Made by a program: the position numbers and the translations under genes. Shown piece after piece: positions 39,254 through 45,731 of a stretch of 45,731 nucleotides of DNA; position 1 is the first letter of the stretch, and each line of letters begins with the position of its first letter. Under the pieces are notes generated by a model. That model made no database searches, was not told the DNA's origin, and saw only the letters and a list, made by a program, of their open reading frames with translations. The stretch is from Streptomyces sp. PH10-H1 (GTDB lineage Bacteria > Actinomycetota > Actinomycetes > Streptomycetales > Streptomycetaceae). The stretch lies in NCBI RefSeq assembly GCF_030063355.1, contig NZ_JASISZ010000067.1, forward strand, positions 1 to 45,731, in the 5' to 3' direction.

Positions 39254-41407
39254 ATGTCCGAGCTGTTCGACGCGGTGGACGCCCTGATCGCCAAGCGGTC
39301 CGTTCTGCCCTCGCCCGCTGAGCGGGAGCGGCTGCGCAAGGCCCACGGCCTGACGCAGGACGAGCTCGCCGACGCCCTGCGGATCCGGCGGGCGACGGTC
39401 GTGTCGTGGGAGAAGGGGAAGACCGAGCCGCGGCCTCCGCAGCGCGAGGCCTACGCCCGTCTCCTGGACAAACTGGCCGAGCTGTACCCGGTCAACGCCG
39501 CCGCACCCGAACCGGTCATGGCCCCCTCTGCGCCCCTGCCGCCGGTCCCGCCCGCCCCCGCTCCGGCGGCTGCGCCGGTGGCTGCTCCCGCCACGAGCGC
39601 CAGGCCGGCGCCGACGTCAGTACCGCCGCGGGCACCGACCCCGACGCAGGCCTGGCGCAACCCGGTGAAGCAGCCGGCCCCAGTTCGTACGGCGAAGCCC
39701 GCCGCGGTCTCGGACCCGGACTTCCCCAGCGGTCCGCTCGCGGTACTGGACGGCGACGGCACCGCGTACTGCGTCGGTGGCCTCATCCTGGAGTGCCCGG
39801 CGACATCACTCCCGGCACTGGTCGACTGGACGCTGACCCAGTCGGGTCTCGGCGCGTCACGGCTGCACCGCTCCGGCAAGGACCTCGACCCGCTGATCGT
39901 CCTGACCGAGTCGGCGGCCGTACGGTTCGGCCTCCCGGCCGGGCTCCCGGACGATCCGGAGACCCGGCGTACGCGGCGGCTGCCGGCGGATCACAAGGTC
40001 ATCGCGCAGATCACCAAGGCGAAGTGGCAGCTGACGAAGCGCGGGTTCGGACCGTGGGCACGGATCTACCGTCCGTCCGAAGGCGGCAAGCGCAACTGCG
40101 TTCAGCTGTCGATCCCGTCCTGGGGAGCGCTCGATCAGCGGACCTGGGGCATCGCCTCGACCCTCGCGCCGGCCGACTTGGCCCAAGTGCTGGGCAGCTA
40201 CGCGGCCCGAGTCATCACCCCGCGCGGCTCCAGCGCCGTCGCCGGCCTGGAACTCATGACCGCGCTGCGCCCGCCGACCCGCGCCGTCCGAGACGAGGCC
40301 ACCGACACCTGGGTGTCAGGGCCGGTGCCCGGCTCGCTCACCCGGGCGGTCGACCCGGCGCCGCCCGAGGCGCCGGACGAGCACCCGGTGGTCGCCGCGC
40401 TGTACCCGCGCAACCACCAGCGCACCCCGGCCGAAGTCCTCGATGAAGAGGCGTACGACTGGATCCGGGACCCGGAGGAGCTCACGGATGACGAGTGCGA
40501 GACGCGGTTCGCCGTCGGTATCGACGTGAACACCGCCTTCCTCGCCGCCGCCAACCGGCTGATCGTCGGCCTGGGTGAGGCGGTCCACGTCAAGCGGCCC
40601 GTCTTCGACAAGAAGACGCCGGGCAGCTGGCTGGTCGACCTCGCGGGCATCGAGCTGGACCCGCGACTGCCCAGCCCGTTCACCCCGCACGGCATGACGC
40701 CGACGGGTCCGGCCTGGTACGCGACGCCGACCGTCGCCTACGCCCAGGAGCTCATCGGCCTGCTCGGTCTCCAGCTGACGATCCATCCGATCGAGGCGTA
40801 TGTACGGCCGCAGAGCGGCACTTACCTCGACCCTTGGTATACACGGCTGAGCGACGCGTACAAGGCGACGATGGCCGACCTCCGTGTCACATCCGACCTG
40901 GCCGGGGCGGACTTCCTCGCCGCGATGGAACAGCACAAGGACGTCGACCCCGGGCAGGCCGCAGTGCTCTCGGCCATCAAGGCCACGGTCAAGGGCGGCA
41001 TCGGCAAGCTCCGCGAGCGGCCGCAGGGCGCGAAGTACCGTCCCGGCGAGAGCTGGCCGGCTCTGGAGCGCCCGACCTGGCGCCCCGACATCCGCGCCGC
41101 GGTCATCTCCGCGGCCCGTGTCAACATGCACCGCAAGATGCTCAGGATGTCGGTCGCCGGCCTCTACCCGATCGCGGTCCTCTCCGACTGCGCCGTCTAC
41201 CTCTCCGACGGCCCCACGCCGCTGGACTTCCTGCCGCACACCGAGGACGGCAAGCCGCTGCCGGGCACATTCCGCCTCGGGGTCTCGCCCGGGATGGTCA
41301 AGCACGAGGGCACCCAGGAGCTGATGTGGGCCGTCCACATGCTCGACGAGGGCCACAACCCGGCCCGGCACATCAAAGGCGTGGACGCCGCCGACGACGG
41401 AGAGTAG
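39254..41407 (+). CDS. tap: Telomere-associated protein Tap
   Basis: This 717-residue protein starts at the ATG at 39254, behind GGAGG. An N-terminal Xre-type helix-turn-helix (ERLRKAHGLTQDELADALRI, residues about 18-60) is followed by a Pro/Ala-rich linker and a long conserved domain (phrases such as FAVGIDVNTAFLAAANRLIV and KATVKGGIGKLRERPQGAKY). In Streptomyces, Tap binds the single-stranded 3' overhang of telomeres and recruits the terminal protein to prime end patching. The tpg gene follows 9 bp later. Its presence shows that the replicon is, or descends from, a linear one. Confidence 0.9.
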   Translation: MSELFDAVDALIAKRSVLPSPAERERLRKAHGLTQDELADALRIRRATVVSWEKGKTEPRPPQREAYARLLDKLAELYPVNAAAPEPVMAPSAPLPPVPPAPAPAAAPVAAPATSARPAPTSVPPRAPTPTQAWRNPVKQPAPVRTAKPAAVSDPDFPSGPLAVLDGDGTAYCVGGLILECPATSLPALVDWTLTQSGLGASRLHRSGKDLDPLIVLTESAAVRFGLPAGLPDDPETRRTRRLPADHKVIAQITKAKWQLTKRGFGPWARIYRPSEGGKRNCVQLSIPSWGALDQRTWGIASTLAPADLAQVLGSYAARVITPRGSSAVAGLELMTALRPPTRAVRDEATDTWVSGPVPGSLTRAVDPAPPEAPDEHPVVAALYPRNHQRTPAEVLDEEAYDWIRDPEELTDDECETRFAVGIDVNTAFLAAANRLIVGLGEAVHVKRPVFDKKTPGSWLVDLAGIELDPRLPSPFTPHGMTPTGPAWYATPTVAYAQELIGLLGLQLTIHPIEAYVRPQSGTYLDPWYTRLSDAYKATMADLRVTSDLAGADFLAAMEQHKDVDPGQAAVLSAIKATVKGGIGKLRERPQGAKYRPGESWPALERPTWRPDIRAAVISAARVNMHRKMLRMSVAGLYPIAVLSDCAVYLSDGPTPLDFLPHTEDGKPLPGTFRLGVSPGMVKHEGTQELMWAVHMLDEGHNPARHIKGVDAADDGE

Positions 41408-41416
41408 GACAAGGCC

Positions 41417-42031
41417 GTGGGACTGTTCGATGACGCGCTGGAGAAGGCCGAGCAGGAGACCGTGCACCGCCCGATCCCCCATACGACCTACGGCAGGGTC
41501 CAACACCTGCTGAAACAGGCCCGGATCGCCGACCGCAGGCAGATCAGGGCCACCGGCGGGAAACCCGCTTCCAAGGCCGAGCTGGCCCGCCGGGTCGCCC
41601 AGGTGATCGGCGTGTCCCAGCGCACCGTGGAGCGCTACCGGGACAAACAGATCAAGCATGCGGCCGGCGATCACGCCGCCAAGCTGGCTGCCGCGGTCCG
41701 TAAGACGTGGCAGCCCCGCGTCAAGGACCAGGCCCGGAAGAAGGCCGCCACAACGGCCGGCATCACGGTGGAGACCAGGGCGCGCTTCGGATTCACCGCC
41801 GCACCCGGCACCACCGACGACGGCCGCATCCGTCTGATCACCCAGCACCTCCCGCCCGAGTACGCCGCCCGCCTCTTCGCCGCCCAGGACTCCGGCGCGC
41901 CGCACGACCAGATGAAGGACATCGTCGCCGAGGGACTGCAGGAGATCTACTTCAAGGACAAGGGGCGCCGAGCGGACGGACTGCTGGTCGAGTTCAACGC
42001 CATCGAGTACGTGGAAATCGACTACTCATAG
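41417..42031 (+). CDS. tpg: Telomere terminal protein Tpg
   Basis: This 204-residue protein starts at a GTG behind GGACAAGG. Tpg becomes covalently attached to the 5' telomere ends of linear Streptomyces replicons and primes fill-in. The helix-turn-helix AQVIGVSQRTVERYRDKQI and the conserved second half (TVETRARFGFTAAPGTTDDG, AAEGLQEIYFKD-type segment, final VEFNAIEYVEIDYS) match the family. Its N-terminus is somewhat longer than the classic 184-185-residue Tpg. It forms an operon with tap. Confidence 0.93.
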   Translation: MGLFDDALEKAEQETVHRPIPHTTYGRVQHLLKQARIADRRQIRATGGKPASKAELARRVAQVIGVSQRTVERYRDKQIKHAAGDHAAKLAAAVRKTWQPRVKDQARKKAATTAGITVETRARFGFTAAPGTTDDGRIRLITQHLPPEYAARLFAAQDSGAPHDQMKDIVAEGLQEIYFKDKGRRADGLLVEFNAIEYVEIDYS

Positions 42032-42076
42032 CGCCGGGACGCTTGGTTCATCAGCGGGAACGGAGGCTCGAAAGGG

Positions 42077-42526
42077 TCAGCGGCGGGTGAAATCCATGAT
42101 CCAGTTGGTCACCCAGGTCGTTCCCCCGTCGAGGGAGAACGCCTGCTCCCAGCGCACGCGCTCATCGGCGATGTCCGACCAGATGAAACGCACCCGGACC
42201 TCCTTGTCCGCATGGGTGTCGTCGCCGTAGAACTCGCCCCGGCCGTCGGCGAACCGGCCGATGACCGGCGGGAACAGGGTGCCGGTGCGCTTGCTGGACC
42301 AGTACAGGGACCACTGCTTGAGCTCGGGATCGTACAGGCGCAAGGTGAGGCCGCTGAAGCCCTTCGTCGCGAAGTCGATCTCGTCGAAACTCGCCCCGCC
42401 GTCGAAGTGCCGGGAGGCGTGGCTGACGGCCGGGAACTCCTCCCACGGGCTCGTCTCATCGAGGAAGTCCGTGAGCCACCGGTTGGCGACGTCCCAGGTG
42501 CCGGTGAGGAAGTCGAAGTTGTCCAT
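42077..42526 (-). CDS. Conserved protein of unknown function
   Basis: This 149-residue protein starts MDNFDFLTGTWDVANRWLTD. The FLxGxW opening, beta-rich body and closing WVTNWIMDFTRR resemble small lipocalin-like DUF1579-type proteins. The start is preceded by CAGGAGACTG. It is divergent from a WYL regulator with a palindrome between them, so it may be that regulator's target. No function is assigned. Confidence 0.75.
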   Translation of the reverse strand: MDNFDFLTGTWDVANRWLTDFLDETSPWEEFPAVSHASRHFDGGASFDEIDFATKGFSGLTLRLYDPELKQWSLYWSSKRTGTLFPPVIGRFADGRGEFYGDDTHADKEVRVRFIWSDIADERVRWEQAFSLDGGTTWVTNWIMDFTRR

Positions 42527-42635
42527 GAGCAGTCTCCTGAGCTGGTGCCGGGGGAACGGAGTGGTGCGGAAGTGCGGTAGGCGTGGCCGTCGGCGGGTTC
42601 GCCGTGCAATCCATGACTGGACTGTAGAACCGGTT

Positions 42636-42656
42636 CACTGACATCTTGTGTCAGTG
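42636..42656. promoter_or_regulatory. Operator palindrome over the WYL start codon
   Basis: CACTGACA-TCTTG-TGTCAGTG has perfect 8-bp arms. The GTG start of the WYL regulator (42648) lies inside it, so binding would block translation initiation or a leaderless transcript. It is probably autoregulatory and may control the divergent gene. Confidence 0.65.
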
Positions 42657-43616
42657 AAGTCCAGCCGCCTTCTGTCGATCCTTCTGCTGCTCCAGACCCG
42701 GGGCCGGATGACCGCCGCGCAGCTCGCCGAGGAGCTGGACGTGACGGCTCGCACCATCTACCGCGACGTCCAGTCGCTGCACGTGGCGGGCATTCCCCTG
42801 TACGGAGACGCCGGGCACGCGGGCGGCTACCAGCTGCTCGCCGGCTATCGCACCCGGCTGACGGGGCTGAACGCGGGCGAGGCGGAGGCACTCTTCCTCT
42901 CCGGCATCCCGGGACCCGCCGCCGAGCTCGGGCTCGGTTCGGTCCTGGCCGCCGCCCAACTCAAGCTGCGCGCGGCACTCCCGCCCGAACTGCGCGAGCA
43001 GGCCGACCGGATGCGGTCCCGCTTCCACCTCGACGCGCCCGGCTGGTACTCCGAGGACGCCGAGGTCCCGCATCTGCCGCAGGTCGCGGACGCGGTGTGG
43101 AACAGCCGGGTACTCGATATCCGGTACCGCCGCTGGAAGGCGCCGACCGATGTCGACCGGCGCCTGGAACCGTACGGCCTGGTACTCAAGGCGGGCCGCT
43201 GGTACGTCATCGCGGCGGCCGGACCGGGACCGCGTACCTTCCGGGTCGACCAGATCCTCGATCTCACCGTGAGCAGCGAGACCTTCCAGCCACCCGAGGA
43301 CTTCGATCTGGCCGAGTACTGGCAGCGCTACCAGGCGGACTTCCACGCCCGCCTGTACCGCGCCGAGGCGCTTGTGCGGATCGCCCCGCACGCCGCACCC
43401 CGCTTCACGGGAGCGGCCGCCCTGGCCCTGACCGACACCGGGACCCCCGAACCGGACGGGTGGCTCCGCGCGGTCCTCCCCATCGAGTCACTCGAGGCCG
43501 CCCACGGAATGTTCCTCGCCCTCGGCGCGGACGTCGAGGTCCTCGGACCCCCGGACCTGCGCGCCCGCATCGCCGAGACCTCCCGAACCCTGGCGGCCCG
43601 CTACGCCTCCGGCTGA
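42648..43616 (+). CDS. WYL-domain transcriptional regulator (YafY-like)
   Basis: This 322-residue protein starts at the GTG at 42648; a GTG at 42654 is an alternative. The DeoR-like helix-turn-helix LAEELDVTARTIYRDVQSLH lies at about residues 26-45. The WYL domain, around residues 150-220, contains RRWKAPTDVDRRLEPYGLVL and KAGRWYVIAA, and a C-terminal extension follows. WYL proteins are ligand- or nucleic-acid-responsive regulators. A palindrome at the start codon suggests autoregulation. Confidence 0.87.
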   Translation: MSVKSSRLLSILLLLQTRGRMTAAQLAEELDVTARTIYRDVQSLHVAGIPLYGDAGHAGGYQLLAGYRTRLTGLNAGEAEALFLSGIPGPAAELGLGSVLAAAQLKLRAALPPELREQADRMRSRFHLDAPGWYSEDAEVPHLPQVADAVWNSRVLDIRYRRWKAPTDVDRRLEPYGLVLKAGRWYVIAAAGPGPRTFRVDQILDLTVSSETFQPPEDFDLAEYWQRYQADFHARLYRAEALVRIAPHAAPRFTGAAALALTDTGTPEPDGWLRAVLPIESLEAAHGMFLALGADVEVLGPPDLRARIAETSRTLAARYASG

Positions 43617-43640
43617 CCGGCGCGGCGGCCCGGCCGTACC

Positions 43641-43676
43641 GGTGCTGGTGATGGTGATGGTGATGGTGATGGTGCT
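43641..43676. repeat. Hexanucleotide repeat between convergent genes
   Basis: Six units of GGTGAT/GGTGCT type (two GGTGCT outside, four GGTGAT inside). The last unit enters the HxlR stop codon. It may vary in copy number. Confidence 0.8.
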
Positions 43677-44154
43677 ACGAAACAGCGATCAGGCCCGGGC
43701 CGGCGGTGATCTCGATGTCGCGCTGGTCGACGTCATGACCCGCGTCGCAGCGCAGCCGGGCGTGCACGGGTGACCCGCACTCGCGGTGCGTGGCGCGTAC
43801 CGAGGGCCCGGTGGAGTCCGCTGCCCAGTCATCGCCCCACTGCCGAAGGGCGGTGATCACGGGCAGCAGTTCGCCGCCTTTGCGGGTCAGCCGGTATTCG
43901 TCGCGGGTGCGCTGGCCTGGCTCCTGGTAGGGCACGCGTTCCAGAAGGCCCTGCGCCGTCAGCTCCTTGAGCCGCGCGGCCGCCACGGGCTCACCGATGC
44001 CGACGCGTCGCGCGAAGTCATGGAAGCGGCGGGTGCCGAGGAATGCCTCGCGCAGGATCAGCATCGCCGATCTCGTGCCGACGATCTCCAGCGCCCGCGC
44101 GACCGAGCAGTTGGTCATCGACCAATCGTCTCGGTCCTCCAGGAAGTCAGCCAT
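43675..44154 (-). CDS. HxlR-family transcriptional regulator
   Basis: This 159-residue protein starts at the ATG at 44154, behind GGGAG; a frame extension to 44226 is unlikely. The HxlR winged helix (about residues 12-105) includes CSVARALEIVGTRSAMLILR, REAFLGTRRFHDFARRVGIG and the DEYRLTRKGGELLPVI wing. A short C-terminal domain with two Cys follows (CGSPVHARLRCDAG). It is divergent from an SDR gene. AAGTCAG repeats lie between the two. Confidence 0.87.
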   Translation of the reverse strand: MADFLEDRDDWSMTNCSVARALEIVGTRSAMLILREAFLGTRRFHDFARRVGIGEPVAAARLKELTAQGLLERVPYQEPGQRTRDEYRLTRKGGELLPVITALRQWGDDWAADSTGPSVRATHRECGSPVHARLRCDAGHDVDQRDIEITAGPGLIAVS

Positions 44155-44178
44155 GACTCCCAGCCTAAAGGCTGACTT
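44144..44178. promoter_or_regulatory. Candidate HxlR operator (AAGTCAGCC inverted repeat)
   Basis: AAGTCAGCC (44144-44152) and GGCTGACTT (44170-44178) are perfect 9-bp arms flanking the regulator's start. A further AAGTCAG occurs at 44227-44233, nearer the SDR gene. TTGCCT and TAGGGT spaced by 17 bp form a possible rightward promoter between them. Confidence 0.5.
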
Positions 44179-44285
44179 GCCTAAACACCAGTCTGGTCGT
44201 AGGGTCCATCTAGCTTCTATAAACATAAGTCAGATGGCATGGGACGCCCGATGCGCTCCAGCGCCCTTGGACAGGAGATCCCGTC

Positions 44286-44984
44286 ATGGACATCGCCAAC
44301 ACCACCGCGCTGGTCACCGGGGCCAATCGCGGCCTCGGACGTGCCTTGGCCAAGGAGCTGCTCGCTCGTGGCGCGAACGTCTACGCCGGCGCCCGCAACC
44401 CTGAGCAGGTCGATCTGCCCGGTGCTCGCCCGCTCGCCCTGGACATCACCGACCCGGCGTCGGTCGCCGCCGCCGCCCGGGCCGCCGGTGATGTCACCCT
44501 GCTGATCAACAACGCCGGCTCGTCCACCGGTGCGGATCTGCTCACCGCGGACCTGGAGAAGATCCGCCTCGAGATGGAGACGCACTTCTTCGGGACACTT
44601 TCGATGACACGGGCCTTCGCCCCCACGATCACCGGCAACGGTGGTGGCGCGATCCTCAACATCCTCTCCGTCCTGTCCTGGTTCAGCCTGCCCGGCATCG
44701 GCGCCTACTCGGCTGCCAAGTCCGCCGAATGGGGTCTGACCAACGCCCTGCGTCTGCAGTTGGCGGACCAGGGCATCCGGGTCGCCGGTCTGCATGTCGG
44801 GTTCATGGACACCGACATGGCCAAGAGCGTCAACGGGCCCAAGCAGGACACTTCCGATGTCGCCCGCACCGCGATCGACGCCCTCGCCGACAGCGCGTAT
44901 GAAATCGTCATCGACGACATCAGTCGCGACATCCAGGCCAACCTTTCCGGCGGTGTCACAGCCCTGTACCCGCAATTCCCGTAG
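44286..44984 (+). CDS. Short-chain dehydrogenase/reductase
   Basis: This 232-residue NAD(P)-dependent oxidoreductase has the cofactor motif TGANRGLG (residues 11-18), the structural NNAG and the catalytic YSAAK (Tyr and Lys four apart) with an upstream Ser in NILSVLSW. The length is typical of classical SDR enzymes. It is divergent from the HxlR regulator, a common pairing in which the regulator senses a reactive substrate. The start is preceded by CAGGAGATCC. Confidence 0.88.
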   Translation: MDIANTTALVTGANRGLGRALAKELLARGANVYAGARNPEQVDLPGARPLALDITDPASVAAAARAAGDVTLLINNAGSSTGADLLTADLEKIRLEMETHFFGTLSMTRAFAPTITGNGGGAILNILSVLSWFSLPGIGAYSAAKSAEWGLTNALRLQLADQGIRVAGLHVGFMDTDMAKSVNGPKQDTSDVARTAIDALADSAYEIVIDDISRDIQANLSGGVTALYPQFP

Positions 44985-45118
44985 GCCCCGACCTCCCGCC
45001 GTAACTGAGCGCGCAGAAGCCCACGATGGGAAAGGTGCGGGTCGGCCACACGCCGTTCACGCCCGCCGGATAGGGTCGCGCCGCTGGTAGGACGGACCGG
45101 AGAGGCGAAAGAGGACCC

Positions 45119-45731
45119 GTGGACGGCGCAGACGAGGCCGCGGTTCAGCGGGTGGGGCTGGGGACGATCGCCCGGGAGTGGGGCCGGATCGACTGCGTCG
45201 GCTTCGGGGGCCCGCCGACGCATATCGCCCTGCTGCGGAAGCTGTGCGTGGAACACCGGGGCTGGATCAGTGCGGCCGAGTTCGAGGACGGCATCGCGGC
45301 GACCAATCTGCTGCCGGGCCCCGCCTCGACCCAGCTGGCCATCTTCACCGCCTGGCGACTGCGCGGCCTGGCCGGAGCCCTGATCGGCGGAGTGTCCTTC
45401 ATCGTCCCCGGACTCGTGCTGATCCTCGCCCTGGCTGCCCTGTTCCTCGCCGGCGACCCGCCGCTGTGGGTGCGCGGGGCGGCCGCCGGAGCGGGCGCGG
45501 CCGTGGCCGCCGTCGCGGTGCAGGCTGCGGTCGCCCTGGTCCCGGCGAGCTGGAAGCGGGCCGGGACCAGTGGGCCGCCCGGGCCCGCTGGACCGGCTAC
45601 TTCCTAGCAGGCGCGGCGGCGGTCGCACTCGTCGGCCCCTGGATGGTCCTGGTCCTGGTGGCCGCCGGCGCCCTGGAAGTCGCGATCCGCGCCCGCCCGG
45701 CCCCGCCGAACCCCACCCCGCCGAACCCCAC
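45119..45731 (+). pseudogene. Chromate transporter ChrA, frameshifted and truncated by the window edge
   Basis: From the GTG at 45119 the frame encodes a ChrA-family N-terminus, including the conserved FGGPPTHIALLRK, LPGPASTQLA and FIVPGLVLIL segments. The frame ends at 45607, but from about 45563 the typical continuation (WTGYFLAGAAAVALVGPWMV) appears in a neighbouring frame. A single missing C in the GGGCCGGGACC stretch at about 45555-45565 would restore it. The gene is either a recent 1-bp deletion mutant or carries a sequencing error. The rest lies beyond the window. Confidence 0.7.

Overview
The window is very GC-rich DNA with actinobacterial codon use. It carries a tap-tpg pair, the telomere proteins of linear Streptomyces replicons. 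The organism is most likely a Streptomyces or close relative, and the window probably lies in a chromosome arm or on a linear plasmid. No rRNA, tRNA or CRISPR array was seen.

Layout. (1) 1-2.9 kb: the tail of a possible transposase, a divergent FAD-monooxygenase/TetR pair with two clear operator palindromes, a gene remnant beside a long inverted repeat, and a small lipoprotein. (2) 3.4-11.8 kb: an oxygen/dormancy-type stress island with a DoxX-like membrane protein, Zn-alcohol dehydrogenase, universal stress protein (UspA), STAS protein, cupin, a broken second UspA, a CBS-BON protein, a flavodoxin-domain protein, a DevR/OsdR-like response regulator and an Acg-like nitroreductase. Related GGNCC-type palindromes and a 43-bp direct repeat lie in its promoters, and no partner sensor kinase is present. 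(3) 11.9-23.1 kb: hydrolases and transport, with an exported carboxylesterase, exported SurE nucleotidase, MFS transporter, two PAP2 paralogues (one lacking both catalytic histidines), a cytoplasmic carboxylesterase, a LacI regulator, an alpha/beta hydrolase and an anti-sigma-like ATPase. (4) 23.2-32.9 kb: an aromatic catabolic cluster encoding an aryl-CoA ligase, thioesterase, salicylyl-CoA 5-hydroxylase/oxidoreductase, nitrilase, gentisate 1,2-dioxygenase, FAH-family acylpyruvate hydrolase, maleate isomerase and a PaaX-type regulator. (5) 33.5-39.1 kb: an oligopeptide-type ABC transporter with a fused permease-ATPase. (6) 39.25-42.0 kb: tap-tpg. (7) 42.1-45.7 kb: a small hypothetical gene, WYL and HxlR regulators, an SDR enzyme and a truncated, frameshifted chromate transporter.

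How the genes may work together. Regions 3-5 look like one catabolic regulon. The CoA-dependent salicylate route (salicylate, salicylyl-CoA, gentisyl-CoA, gentisate) would be followed by ring cleavage. Maleylpyruvate would then be hydrolysed directly to pyruvate and maleate, and maleate isomerised to fumarate, because no maleylpyruvate isomerase is present. Esterases, nitrilase and transporters would supply the aromatic acid from esters, nitriles or conjugates. Two shared DNA motifs tie the scattered genes together. One is a LacI-like box (GTTACACGTGTAAC) at five sites, including the LacI gene's own promoter. The other is a TTGACKGYCGYYA element that overlaps the -35 of the catabolic promoters with a constant 18-bp spacing to the -10. 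These links are inferred from sequence only.
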